The notes under the pieces: model-generated | Told to the model about the DNA's origin: nothing | Seen by the model: only the letters and a program-made list of their open reading frames with translations | Databases searched by the model: none | DNA from: an uncultured Muribaculaceae bacterium | Lineage (GTDB): Bacteria; Bacteroidota; Bacteroidia; Bacteroidales; Muribaculaceae | DNA: 64,000 nucleotides | Direction of reading: 5' to 3' | Assembly: GCA_947525975.1 (NCBI GenBank) | Contig: CANNVE010000005.1 | Location: 62,001 to 126,000 of the forward strand | Made by a program: the position numbers and the translations under genes | Shown here: positions 49,763 to 58,365 of the stretch, piece after piece | Layout of the letters: each line of letters begins with the position of its first letter | Numbering within the stretch: position 1 is the first letter of the stretch

Positions 49763-49931
49763 AGTTTTCCAAAATATAATGCTAAAATGTTGATATTTAA
49801 TGAAATAAGTATTTTGATGTATGGCAAAAGTTTTCCAAAATTGTAAACATTTGGATTGTAGGGTCTTATGAAAATGTTGATTATTTTCTGCGTTTCTCTT
49901 GTGGGAATGTTATTTTTTTTACTTAACTTTG
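49763..49931 (+). promoter_or_regulatory. nrdDG upstream region with paired direct repeats and -7 box
   Basis: AGTTTTCCAAAAT occurs exactly at 49763-49775 and 49829-49841; AAAATGTTGAT occurs at 49784-49794 and 49871-49881. The order is the same in each pair, in very AT-rich sequence, and the -7 box TAACTTTG follows at 49924-49931 with TTG near 49899 about 22 bp upstream. Two copies of a bipartite site before a class III ribonucleotide reductase suggest binding sites for a regulator such as NrdR or a redox sensor, but they do not match the NrdR box I know. Transcription would start near 49938, about 80 nt before nrdD. Confidence 0.5.
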
Positions 49932-50016
49932 CATCGGAAAAGCCACCGGATTTGAGCTTTTTTAGACCAGAATAACAGAAACATCTTAAACCTGAACATA
50001 AGTCAAGAACAACATC

Positions 50017-52224
50017 ATGATACAGACAGTCATCAAGCGCGACGGCCGCGTCGTGGGCTACAATGAGGAAAAGATTAAGGCCGCTATCCGCAAAGCCATG
50101 CTCCAGACCGAACTCGGCGAGGATGAGGCTCTCATACAGCGCATCTCTGACCGCATAGGCATGTCGGGCAGCGAGCGCATGACTGTCGAAGACATTCAAG
50201 ACAAGGTGGAGTTTGAGCTCATGAAGAGCCCCCGCAAGGAGGTGGCCAAGCGATACATCGCCTACCGCGATCAGCGCAGCATAGCCCGTCGGGCAAAGAC
50301 GCGCGATATGTTCCTTGAAATCATAGAGGCCAAGAACAACGACATCACTCGCGAGAACGCCAACATGAACACTGACTCTCCGGCCGGCATGATGATGAAA
50401 TTCGCGAGCGAGACCACCAAGCCGTTTGTAGATGACTATCTGCTTTCGCCGGAGGCACGCGAGGCTGTGGCCGGAGGCTACATACACATCCACGACAAGG
50501 ACTATTATCCGACAAAGAGCCTCACATGCGTGCAGCATCCGCTCGATAAGATACTCAAAAATGGATTCGTAGCCGGTCATGGCGAGTCGAGGCCGGCCAA
50601 ACGCATAGAGACGGCCAGCATCATAGCCTGCATCTCGATGGAGACCGCCCAGAATGAAATGCACGGCGGCCAGGCCATCCCGGCTTTCGACTTCTATCTG
50701 GCTCCGTTCGTGAGGTCGTCATTCGTTGAGGAAGTGAAGACTATCGAGGGGTTGCAGGGCGTGGATCTGCATCACTTGTATGATGTGGAGATTGAAGATT
50801 ACGTGAAGAAGCCTCTTGACGGACTCACGGGGGATGACAGATATGTGCAGCACGCCGTAAACCGCACTGCCAGCCGAGTGCATCAGGCCATGGAAGCCTT
50901 TATCCACAATATGAACACCATACACTCGCGTGGCGGCAATCAGGTGGTGTTCTCTTCGATCAATTATGGCACAGACACCTCGGCTGAGGGACGCTGCATC
51001 ATACGCGAGCTGCTCAACAGCACATACGAAGGCGTCGGAAACGGTGCCACCGCGATCTTCCCCATACAGATATGGAAGAAGAAGCGGGGAGTGAGCTATC
51101 TGCCCGGCGACAGAAATTATGACCTGTACAAGCTCGCTTGCAAAGTCACTGCCCGCAGGTTCTTCCCCAACTTCGTCAATCTTGATGCGTCATTCAACCA
51201 TCATGAGAAATGGCGCGCCGATGATCCACAGCGCTATCTCTATGAAATAGCCACGATGGGCTGCCGCACCCGCGTGTTTGAGAACCGATACGGAGAGAAA
51301 ACATCTGTGGGGCGTGGCAACCTCAGTTTCACCACGATCAACATCGTGCGTCTCGCAATTGAGTGCATGAACATAGCCGATAGGGAGGAGCGCATATCGG
51401 CCTTCTTCAGGAAGCTCGACTATGTGCTCGAAGTGGCGGCCCGTCAGCTTTGCGATAGATATGACTTCCAGAAGACTGCTCTCGTCAAGCAATTCCCCTT
51501 GCTGATGTCGCGTCTGTGGAATGGAGCGGAAAGCCTCGACCCCACCGACACCATAGAGTCGGTAATCAATCAAGGCACCCTGGGCATCGGATTCATAGGT
51601 CTTGCCGAGTGTCTGATAGCGCTTGTTGGCAAGCATCATGGCGAAAGCGATGAGGCGCAGCAGCTCGGATTGAAGATCGTGGGCCACATGCGCGAACGCG
51701 TCAATGAATTTTCGGATCGTTATCAGCATAATTTCTCCATCCTCGCCACTCCGGCTGAGGGTCTATCGGGTAAATTCACTGCCCGCGACCGCAAGGCATT
51801 TGGTGAGATTCCCGGCGTGACCGACAAGATATACTACACTAATTCCAACCATGTGCCTGTATATTACCATTGCTCTCCTCGCCACAAGGCGAAGATTGAG
51901 GCTCCGTACCACGAGCTAACGCGTGGCGGACACATCTTCTACGTGGAGATTGACGGTGATGCCACCCACAATCCCGAGGCAATCGCCGATATTGTGGATC
52001 TAATGGATAAATATGATATCGGATATTGCTCGGTCAACCACAACCGCAACCGATGCATGGATTGCGGATATGAGGACGCCCAGGCCGAACTCGACGAATG
52101 TCCTGTGTGCAAAAGCCGCAACATAGATAAATTGCAGCGCATCACCGGATATCTTGTGGGCACCACCGATAGATGGAACAAGGCAAAACTCGCTGAACTC
52201 AACGACCGCATAGTGCACAAATGA
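50017..52224 (+). CDS. nrdD: Anaerobic ribonucleoside-triphosphate reductase (class III)
   Basis: 735 residues. An N-terminal ATP-cone (VIKRDGRVVGYNEEKIKAAIRKAM) gives allosteric control. The glycyl-radical barrel follows with HIHDKDYYPTKSLTCVQHPLD, GGNQVVFSSINYGTDTS and FTTINIVRLAIE. Near the C-terminus a four-Cys zinc knot CMDCGYEDAQAELDECPVC precedes ITGYLVGTTDRWN, where the Gly of the GYL(V/S)G segment should be the glycyl radical site. It reduces NTPs to dNTPs without oxygen, consistent with a strict anaerobe. nrdG overlaps its stop by four bases. The upstream region carries paired repeats (see 49763-49931). Confidence 0.97.
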   Translation: MIQTVIKRDGRVVGYNEEKIKAAIRKAMLQTELGEDEALIQRISDRIGMSGSERMTVEDIQDKVEFELMKSPRKEVAKRYIAYRDQRSIARRAKTRDMFLEIIEAKNNDITRENANMNTDSPAGMMMKFASETTKPFVDDYLLSPEAREAVAGGYIHIHDKDYYPTKSLTCVQHPLDKILKNGFVAGHGESRPAKRIETASIIACISMETAQNEMHGGQAIPAFDFYLAPFVRSSFVEEVKTIEGLQGVDLHHLYDVEIEDYVKKPLDGLTGDDRYVQHAVNRTASRVHQAMEAFIHNMNTIHSRGGNQVVFSSINYGTDTSAEGRCIIRELLNSTYEGVGNGATAIFPIQIWKKKRGVSYLPGDRNYDLYKLACKVTARRFFPNFVNLDASFNHHEKWRADDPQRYLYEIATMGCRTRVFENRYGEKTSVGRGNLSFTTINIVRLAIECMNIADREERISAFFRKLDYVLEVAARQLCDRYDFQKTALVKQFPLLMSRLWNGAESLDPTDTIESVINQGTLGIGFIGLAECLIALVGKHHGESDEAQQLGLKIVGHMRERVNEFSDRYQHNFSILATPAEGLSGKFTARDRKAFGEIPGVTDKIYYTNSNHVPVYYHCSPRHKAKIEAPYHELTRGGHIFYVEIDGDATHNPEAIADIVDLMDKYDIGYCSVNHNRNRCMDCGYEDAQAELDECPVCKSRNIDKLQRITGYLVGTTDRWNKAKLAELNDRIVHK

Positions 52225-52679
52225 GAATACTCGACATCATCGACGGCACTATAGTCGATGGGCCCGGGCTGCGGACATCGATTTATTTCGCGGGCTGCGC
52301 CCACCAATGCCCGGGTTGCCACAACAGGCAATCATGGCCGTTTGATGCCGGGCGTGAGGTTTCAGTCGACGAGTTGATGGCTCACGTCGAGGAGAATGGA
52401 TTCAACGTGACTCTCACCGGCGGCGATCCGCTGTATCAGATTGATGAGATGTTGCCTTTGTGCAAGCGCTTGAGAGAAGCAGGCTACACTATATGGTGCT
52501 ATACCGGCTTCACCCTTGAGGAGATTCAGGCGTCGCCGAGCCTAAGCCGCATACTTGGTGCTGTGGATGCTTTGGTCGAAGGCCCTTATGTGGAGGCTCT
52601 CCGTGATTTGTCATTGCGATTCAGGGGGTCATCCAACCAGCGCATCATTCATCTCACTCATGCAGGCACTCCTGCATGA
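52221..52679 (+). CDS. nrdG: Anaerobic ribonucleotide reductase-activating protein
   Basis: 152 residues. A radical SAM enzyme with Cys26, Cys30 and Cys33 in YFAGCAHQCPGCHNRQSW (CxxxCxxC, 4Fe-4S cluster), VTLTGGDPLYQ as the SAM-binding GGE-like block, and a short C-terminal strand region. It generates the glycyl radical on NrdD. The start overlaps the nrdD stop (ATGA). The C-terminus (SLRFRGSSNQRIIHLTHAG) is the usual one for this family. Confidence 0.96.
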   Translation: MRILDIIDGTIVDGPGLRTSIYFAGCAHQCPGCHNRQSWPFDAGREVSVDELMAHVEENGFNVTLTGGDPLYQIDEMLPLCKRLREAGYTIWCYTGFTLEEIQASPSLSRILGAVDALVEGPYVEALRDLSLRFRGSSNQRIIHLTHAGTPA

Positions 52680-52712
52680 TGCGATATTTGTGAAACTCCA
52701 AATTTGATTGAA

Positions 52713-52958
52713 ATGAAATATACTCACAATTGCGTGGGCACATGCTCGCGTCAGGTAAGCTTTGACATTGTAGACGGAAAACTCCGCAACGTAGAGTTTG
52801 TGGGAGGATGCAACGGAAACACAAAGGGGCTCTGCGCCCTGCTCGAAGGCATGGAAGCCGATCAGGCTCACAGCCGCCTTGCGGGGATACGCTGCGGCAA
52901 TCGCTCCACATCATGCCCTGACCAATTGGCGCAAGCCATCGCGGCCGCCCGCAATTGA
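52713..52958 (+). CDS. TSCPD domain protein (TIGR03905 type)
   Basis: 81 residues from the ATG at 52713 (MKYTHNCVGTCSRQVSFDIVDG); a TTG nine bases upstream is in frame. The family pattern is complete: NCVGTCSRQV, VEFVGGCNGNTKGLCALLEGM, and RCGNRSTSCPDQLAQAI with the TSCPD tetrapeptide. Conserved cysteines suggest metal or cluster binding. TSCPD domains are also found at the C-terminus of class II ribonucleotide reductases, which makes its place 33 bp behind nrdG suggestive, though no function is established for the free-standing form. Confidence 0.9.
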   Translation: MKYTHNCVGTCSRQVSFDIVDGKLRNVEFVGGCNGNTKGLCALLEGMEADQAHSRLAGIRCGNRSTSCPDQLAQAIAAARN

Positions 52959-53062
52959 TTCTTTTCAGGTCGTTTGCCGTCAGGCGCGGTTTTTTTCCCT
53001 TTGCTTCGGGTTCTCTTGCGAAAAAAAATGAGGAGAGTGGCCGAATCAAAGGGAAAAAACGT

Positions 53063-53070
53063 TATATTTG
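53063..53070 (+). promoter_or_regulatory. -7 box for the Rpn-family gene
   Basis: TATATTTG, 19 bp before the ATG at 53090; the leader would be only about 13 nt. No clear -33 TTTG at the right distance. Confidence 0.5.
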
Positions 53071-53089
53071 CGGATAAATAGGCGTGAAT

Positions 53090-54064
53090 ATGGAAAATGC
53101 AGGAAATTACATTCGGTTTGACTGGGCCATGAAGCACATGCTTCGTGACAAGGCCAATTTCGGCATCCTCGAGGGTTTCATCTCGGTTTTGCTCAAGGAG
53201 GAAGTGACCATAGTGGAGATATTGGAAAGCGAATCGAACCAGATGTGCGATTCAGACAAGTTCAACCGCGTGGACATAAAAGCGAAGAACAGCAAGGGGC
53301 ACATCATCATCATCGAGGTGCAGCTTACACGCCAGCTGTATTATCTGCAGCGAATCCTTTACGGGACAAGCAAGGCCATCACCGAGCACATAAATATCGG
53401 CGACAAGTATGACCAGGTCAAGAAGGTGTACTCCATCAGCCTTCTTTATTGCGACTACGGCCAGGGCGACGATTATGTGTATCACGGCGTGACCCGCTTC
53501 AAGGGCATCCACACTGGCAACGACCTGTTGGTCAACATAAAGGAGAAGGACGGGGAAATTATCCCGCAGTTGCCCAAGGAGGTGTTTCCGGAGTATTTTC
53601 TTGTGAGGGTGAACCAGTACGCCAAAGTGCCGGAGTCGGCCCTGGATGAGTGGATGGTCTATCTTAAGAGCGGGATCGTTAAGGACGACACGCGCACCCC
53701 CGGGCTGCAGCAGGTGAAGGAAAAGCTGCGCTTGCTGTCGATGACCACTGAAGAAAGGCGCGCCTATGACGTGCACATGGACAATATCATGGTGCAGAAC
53801 GACGTGCTTGACACGGCCCGCGAAGAAGGCCTTGCCGAAGGCCGTGAGAAAGGCCGCGCCGAAGGGCGTGCCGAAGGTCGCGCAGAGGGCCGCGCAGAGG
53901 GTCGCGCCGAGGGTCGCGCCGAAGGCCGAGAAGAAGGGCGCACCGAAGCTATTGATTTGGTGGCTTTGAATCTGATAAAGATTGGCATGACAGATGATGT
54001 CATCAAAAATGCGACAGGATTGTCTGACCAGCGCATAAGCCAATTGCGGGCCTCAAAAGGCTGA
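53090..54064 (+). CDS. Rpn family recombination-promoting nuclease / PD-(D/E)XK transposase-like protein
   Basis: 324 residues from the ATG at 53090. The nuclease part (1-215) begins YIRFDWAMKHMLRDKANFGILEGFISVLL and has the PD-(D/E)XK site in NRVDIKAKNSKGHIIIIEVQL (Asp, then Glu-x-Gln), followed by YYLQRILYGTSKAITEHI, the standard order. Residues about 245-285 are ten tetrapeptides of the (A/E)-E-G-R type, and the last 35 residues form a small helix-turn-helix-like segment (MTDDVIKNATGLSDQRISQLR). Such proteins occur in many copies in Bacteroidota and are linked to RecA-independent recombination in E. coli. There are no inverted terminal repeats here, so it is not an intact transposon. Confidence 0.9.
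   Translation: MENAGNYIRFDWAMKHMLRDKANFGILEGFISVLLKEEVTIVEILESESNQMCDSDKFNRVDIKAKNSKGHIIIIEVQLTRQLYYLQRILYGTSKAITEHINIGDKYDQVKKVYSISLLYCDYGQGDDYVYHGVTRFKGIHTGNDLLVNIKEKDGEIIPQLPKEVFPEYFLVRVNQYAKVPESALDEWMVYLKSGIVKDDTRTPGLQQVKEKLRLLSMTTEERRAYDVHMDNIMVQNDVLDTAREEGLAEGREKGRAEGRAEGRAEGRAEGRAEGRAEGREEGRTEAIDLVALNLIKIGMTDDVIKNATGLSDQRISQLRASKG
53822..53941 (+). repeat. Tandem 12-bp coding repeat (ten units, EGR-type) in the Rpn gene
   Basis: Ten consecutive 12-bp units, such as GCCGAAGGCCGT, GCCGAAGGTCGC and GCAGAGGGTCGC, each encoding a four-residue AEGR or EEG(R/L) module. The units differ mainly at third codon positions. The resulting peptide is an alternating charged helix. Confidence 0.9.
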
Positions 54065-54088
54065 GTTGAAGATACAAAAAATACGAAG

Positions 54089-54157
54089 AAACGGCGTATG
54101 GGGCTTAGTCCCATGCGCCGTTTAAGAAGTGGCCGGCTTAAGAAAAGTCGGCCACTT
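54089..54157. terminator. Two adjacent hairpins between convergent genes
   Basis: Hairpin 1: AAACGGCG-T-ATGGG (54089-54102) with CCCAT-G-CGCCGTTT (54110-54123), which ends in TTT on the plus strand and AAA-side on the minus. Hairpin 2: AAGTGGCCG (54127-54135) with CGGCCACTT (54149-54157). They separate the Rpn gene from the minus-strand secreted-protein operon and probably end one transcript each. Confidence 0.8.
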
Positions 54158-54173
54158 GTGGATTCAATAAGGA

Positions 54174-55022
54174 TTATTTCGCGATGATCTTGCCTTCTTC
54201 GATAGTCTGCCCGTTGGATTTCACGGTGTAGACATAATTGCCATTGCGCAGGCGGCGAGAAGGAACTGCCACTTTGGTTTCTCCGGCTGTGGCTTTGGCA
54301 GAGGTGATGAGGCGTCCGGCGATGTCGTAAACCTCGACTGTAGTGGCTTCGTCGGCGGGTGCGGCGAGTTCTACGGTCAACGAATGTCCTGCAGGCAGGG
54401 GATTGGGGTAGGCGCGGACAGCAGACTGTCCGAGTTCGATCGAGGGCACTGAAGCAGCGCCGGGCTTGCAGCTGTAGAAGTTGATGGTGTTGTCATCGAA
54501 TCCCACAAGATAGAATTCCCCATTCAAATAGATATACTCCATCAATTCGTTTTTTCCATCAAGATCATTGATACTGGGAACTTCGCCGAGGCAATCGCCA
54601 TCTTCATTGTATACCTCGTATGTTGAAGTTGAATAATATTCATCTCCCGAGCGGATTACGATTTCCCACTTTTCGTCTGCGTTGAAAAGTGTTTGAGTCA
54701 AATACACATTGGCATTGAGTTGATAGGGCGCTCCGAGATCAAAAGGATATACAGGGTTTGGGTCCCTGTAATTGCTATTGTAGACGTCATTGAGGATAAA
54801 CTGCTTTTTCACGGTAGATAGATTCTCATCATAGATGGTGAATCTCGCGTTGTTACCCTGATACTCTATGGTGACAGGGAGCATTTTATTGTTCTTGTCG
54901 AGCGCTGCGGCAGTTTCGCTTGCGCTGATTGTCTTCACCAGCTTTACTGGGATTGTCGCGGCGTTGGCTGCCAATGCCGCGATGCCGCACATTAGTGCGG
55001 TCAGAAGATGTTTTTTTAACAT
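54174..55022 (-). CDS. Secreted protein with C-terminal type A T9SS sorting domain
   Basis: 282 residues. Signal peptide MLKKHLLTALMCGIAALAANA; a beta-rich middle part (VTIEYQGNNARFTIYDENLSTVKKQF, ANVYLTQTLFNADEKWEIVIRSGDEYYSTSTYEVYNEDGDCLGE) that I cannot assign; then from about residue 205 a classic type A sorting domain, AVRAYPNPLPAGHSLTVELAAPADEATTVEVYDIAGRLITSAKA, ending LRNGNYVYTVKSNGQTIEEGKIIAK. Such a domain routes the protein through the type IX secretion system to the cell surface. Third gene of the operon starting at 58319, 25 bp behind the large gene; closed by hairpins at 54089-54157. Confidence 0.88.
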   Translation of the reverse strand: MLKKHLLTALMCGIAALAANAATIPVKLVKTISASETAAALDKNNKMLPVTIEYQGNNARFTIYDENLSTVKKQFILNDVYNSNYRDPNPVYPFDLGAPYQLNANVYLTQTLFNADEKWEIVIRSGDEYYSTSTYEVYNEDGDCLGEVPSINDLDGKNELMEYIYLNGEFYLVGFDDNTINFYSCKPGAASVPSIELGQSAVRAYPNPLPAGHSLTVELAAPADEATTVEVYDIAGRLITSAKATAGETKVAVPSRRLRNGNYVYTVKSNGQTIEEGKIIAK

Positions 55023-55047
55023 GATTGATTATTTATTTGGGTTGATA

Positions 55048-57837
55048 TCATTTCTTTAATACCGGTGCAGTGGATGGGGGCGTAAATTCCCATTTCATAT
55101 GTTTGTTGCCACGGGTGCTTTGCACGGAGTTGGATATAGTGTGGGTTGACCCCGGACTCAACCTCAGTTCTCGTTTGTATTCGCTTGGAGAATTCTGATA
55201 AAGAATGTCACTTGACTTTATGAACGGGTTGAACGAAAGCACCTCTTGTGAAAGGCTGAATCTCGCACCGGAAATGTCATAGGTATCGCTCCACAGAAGC
55301 GAATTGGTCAATCGATGCCGGATGGTGCCTGTATAGCTTTTTATCTGTGATATACCATTATTGTCCGGTGCCCAATTGGCTGTCCAGCCCGAGCATGTTG
55401 GAGTGTCATCATACGAGTATCTTTTGGTTGGATTCAGGTATTTGACCGATAGCAGCACATTTCTCTCAAATCCGTCCTCATCCTCGTATTTTGCGTAATA
55501 TCCGGCGTAGAACGGCAACTGAAACTCCACTTCCCGGTCAAGTATCTGTGACTCGGCGGGAATGCCGGCATAGTCGATATCACCTACATATTCGTCAGGA
55601 GCGAATGCGAAAGAATTTGCTGATGTTTTGATTGCATCATAGTTATAATAGTTCCAGCCATTTTCATTCTTTATAATGTCACAACCCGGTACTTCTTCTA
55701 TTGCGGGAGCGAAGAAGACGCCCCATTCCTTTACGCCTTCAATTTTTTTTAGGTCGGGAGTTGGCACCTGAATGTTAAGCATGTGGCGGTTAGTCGAGTT
55801 CTGACGGAAGAGGTAAGAGTAGCTTGCCGACATATCTTTTACATATCGTAAATCAAAACGTTTGGCTTCGTCAATCATAATCGGATAATACTCATATTTT
55901 GGCTCCTCGTTTAGATCGGTTGAGTAAGTCGTTTTAGTGAGCATTGCGTATGGTGTCACCTCATACATATGCAGAGGATTCAGATAATAAGAATTTATCG
56001 TTATATCGGCCCCATTATCAAGAGAAGTAAATGCCCAATAATATGGATGAGTATTGTCTTCCTTTAATTCTTTGATTGTGTAGTCATGCGGGAATTTGGT
56101 CCCTGGGGTGACGTCCTTTATCGAGAAGAAAGGATTAAGGCTCCATGAATAGTTTCGGGTGCTTGCTCCCCTAATGACTCTGTCCAAGAAAGGCTCTGAC
56201 TCGAAGTGGTATCTGATATGCTGTAGATTGTGACGCTCAAGTTTGGTCATATTCGACATGAGTGAGCTGTTCCAGAATGTTTTTGTCCATTCATGTCCGA
56301 AATCCAAATCGGTCAAGAATGTGTCAAATAATGCTCCTGCGGCTACTCCTATTTTGGTATATCCCTCTACTTTTAGAGCATTGTCATCTGTCATATTCCT
56401 ATATAATCCTGGAGAAGTTTCTGCATCCAAAATATCGATAGCATTCATGGAAACAGATGCGACGCCTCTAATTCCGATTTCACCAAATACAGATGCATGT
56501 ACTATGTATTTAGTCAAAGGAGCGATGTTTAAAGAGACCCTCAGTCCGCCTTCAACTGAAGCTTTTCCATATAGGGTACAAAAGTCTACTGTATGTGATG
56601 CATGCTTGAAATGCATTTCACTCTTTTTGGGAGATGTTCCGGGTCTACAAAGCGAGAATGATGCAATCACCTTATCTTGTGAACTGGCCCCAAATTTCAT
56701 TCCGCCTTCACCTTCAAACCTGCCTATAAGAGATAAGTCTGCGCTTACTTCAATAAAGAAGCCGTTGCCTAATCTTATGAAGATTGGTTTTGGGGGTTGC
56801 CAAATACATTTACGTTTTCTGGCTTTTTTCGTTATCTTACCTTGAAAGCCAATATTTATCGTGGAATTGAAAGTGATTTCAGTCAAGCCCGATACATAAA
56901 ATGGTTCTCCTAATTTTAATTTTGTCGCGAAAATTTTCATCGCGACTGATACTTGATTGGATACGGATCCATATAATCCTTTTTCTTTTTCAGACTTGTA
57001 ATCTTCTTCATGTTCTTTTTTCAATTCCTCCAGAGTTTTATTAACGGGTTCCCCCATAAGACTGAAATCCCCTAGTTCAATCCCCGCTTTGAGGGTCTCT
57101 TCGTTGAAGTCGAATGTCCGTTTAGGAAAGTTAATAGGAGCTCCGATATAGTCTTCCGAAATTCCGGGAGACTTTAACGAGGCATATGTTGTTGATTCAT
57201 CATCAGGCATTAATGTTTCCGGTGGGTAATATGTGTGATCTTGCCCGGCATCATAAATGAAAGCCCTGCAATACGTCTCGTATACATCATCCAAAGGTAT
57301 GTCCTCGCACTCCACGTCGTATTTAGAGCCGGTGTTTGTTATTGATTTCACCTTGCCGTAGAAGCCGTAGGGGAGGTTGTATTTTGCGTTTTCCTCGGCG
57401 TAAAGGATGCTGCCCACGGGTGGCAGCTTTGACTCCTGCAGCCAGTTGCTGAAATAGATGTGGCTGTTGTCAAGTTCGCATCTGAGGACGTATGTGCGCA
57501 GGTATCCTTTGTTGTCTTCAAGGTTTATCACGCCGGGCTTGAGCTTGGTAGGGGCAGGCTTGAGCGAGATGCTGTCGATCTCCGCGAGCGCGATTCTGTA
57601 GATGCTGTCTGGGGTGATGATTTCCTGCACCACATAGTTGGTGTGCACCACGCTGTCGACGTCGATGTTTGACAGTTTCATCGAGTCCACATCCGATTTA
57701 AGCAGATGCGTGGTCACGCCTTCCCTTTGGTAAACTATCAGGATGTCATCTGTCACGTCAATCAGATTTTGGCTGTGAGCCGTGATTGAGGCCAACAACG
57801 CGGTGATAGCCAATAGCATGTGTGATATCAGTCTCAT
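55048..57837 (-). CDS. Large secreted protein of unknown function (929 aa)
   Basis: 929 residues with a signal peptide (MRLISHMLLAITALLASITAHSQ). Near the N-terminus SDVDSMKLSNIDVDS and IALAEIDSISLK resemble short segments common in Bacteroidales exported proteins. The rest is beta-rich with many aromatic residues (YLNPLHMYEVTPYAMLTKTTYSTD, FAPDEYVGDIDYAGIPAESQ, TCSGWTANWAPDNNG) and contains a stretch with FFIEVSADLSLIGRFEGEGGMKFGASSQDKV; I recognise no enzyme motif and no sorting domain at its own C-terminus (it ends WEFTPPSTAPVLKK). The middle part (56.2-57.2 kb) is more AT-rich than the ends. It overlaps the small gene upstream by four bases (ATGA). Confidence 0.85.
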   Translation of the reverse strand: MRLISHMLLAITALLASITAHSQNLIDVTDDILIVYQREGVTTHLLKSDVDSMKLSNIDVDSVVHTNYVVQEIITPDSIYRIALAEIDSISLKPAPTKLKPGVINLEDNKGYLRTYVLRCELDNSHIYFSNWLQESKLPPVGSILYAEENAKYNLPYGFYGKVKSITNTGSKYDVECEDIPLDDVYETYCRAFIYDAGQDHTYYPPETLMPDDESTTYASLKSPGISEDYIGAPINFPKRTFDFNEETLKAGIELGDFSLMGEPVNKTLEELKKEHEEDYKSEKEKGLYGSVSNQVSVAMKIFATKLKLGEPFYVSGLTEITFNSTINIGFQGKITKKARKRKCIWQPPKPIFIRLGNGFFIEVSADLSLIGRFEGEGGMKFGASSQDKVIASFSLCRPGTSPKKSEMHFKHASHTVDFCTLYGKASVEGGLRVSLNIAPLTKYIVHASVFGEIGIRGVASVSMNAIDILDAETSPGLYRNMTDDNALKVEGYTKIGVAAGALFDTFLTDLDFGHEWTKTFWNSSLMSNMTKLERHNLQHIRYHFESEPFLDRVIRGASTRNYSWSLNPFFSIKDVTPGTKFPHDYTIKELKEDNTHPYYWAFTSLDNGADITINSYYLNPLHMYEVTPYAMLTKTTYSTDLNEEPKYEYYPIMIDEAKRFDLRYVKDMSASYSYLFRQNSTNRHMLNIQVPTPDLKKIEGVKEWGVFFAPAIEEVPGCDIIKNENGWNYYNYDAIKTSANSFAFAPDEYVGDIDYAGIPAESQILDREVEFQLPFYAGYYAKYEDEDGFERNVLLSVKYLNPTKRYSYDDTPTCSGWTANWAPDNNGISQIKSYTGTIRHRLTNSLLWSDTYDISGARFSLSQEVLSFNPFIKSSDILYQNSPSEYKRELRLSPGSTHTISNSVQSTRGNKHMKWEFTPPSTAPVLKK

Positions 57838-58319
57838 GGCCTTACGATTTTGAAAGAAGTGGAATTGATCTTCACTACATACACGCCGGCATTGAGCGAT
57901 CTGAGCGATATGCCAGCAGGTTGGCCTTTGCTCACACGGATTTCATTAATCTTGACACCGCCGATGGTATATATCTGTGCTGTGCCATCCGCGTTTGGCA
58001 GGAATTCAATCGATTCTCCGTTTTCGGTATATCTGATTTGTTCGCCATCTGAGATGTCGGCGATGCCTGCTGAGCCGGATCCGTCATCTTTATAGTAGAA
58101 TTTCTGCACATCGGCCAATGGCATCTGTATTTTGCCTGATGCGCCTGCGTTGATTGAAAACTGACCATCGGCGAATTCCACCTTTGGATTGCCGTTGATC
58201 TGATAGGTAGTGGTTTTGCCGTTGCGCATCTCAACGACCACATGCGTCACGTCGGCCATCGATGTCTGGAACGCAAACACCAACAGAGCCAGCGACAGAA
58301 AATGCGATAGTGAACTCAT
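57834..58319 (-). CDS. Small secreted protein with T9SS-like C-terminal domain
   Basis: 161 residues. Signal peptide MSSLSHFLSLALLVFAFQTSMA; then VTHVVVEMRNGKTTTYQINGNPKVEFADGQFSI and GKIQMPLADVQKFYYKDD, the 'MPLADV.KF.Y' segment found in many Bacteroidales secreted proteins. The last 70 residues (FLPNADGTAQIYTIGGVKINEIRVSKGQPAGISLRSLNAGVYVVKINSTSFKIVRP) have the size and pattern of a type A sorting domain ('IY...G..V......L..G.Y.(V/I)K......K(I/V)') . First gene of the three-gene operon; the stop overlaps the next start (ATGA). The structured RNA region lies directly upstream. Confidence 0.82.
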   Translation of the reverse strand: MSSLSHFLSLALLVFAFQTSMADVTHVVVEMRNGKTTTYQINGNPKVEFADGQFSINAGASGKIQMPLADVQKFYYKDDGSGSAGIADISDGEQIRYTENGESIEFLPNADGTAQIYTIGGVKINEIRVSKGQPAGISLRSLNAGVYVVKINSTSFKIVRP

Positions 58320-58365
58320 GGTTAACTCTCTGCCTCGGATCAGCCCTCTATATCCGAAATTGATA

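Noticed and set aside
49744..50664. 306-aa minus-strand frame across the nrdD start and its upstream region
   Set aside because: Mostly antisense to nrdD; the remaining part covers the AT-rich regulatory repeats.
53090..54064. Intact insertion sequence based on the 'transposase' name of Rpn relatives
   Set aside because: No terminal inverted repeats or target duplications around the gene; the hairpins at 54089-54157 behave as terminators between convergent genes.
53764..54114. Minus-strand Arg-Pro-Ser-Ala repeat protein (SARP repeats)
   Set aside because: It is the antisense reading of the AEGR-coding tandem repeat in the Rpn gene.
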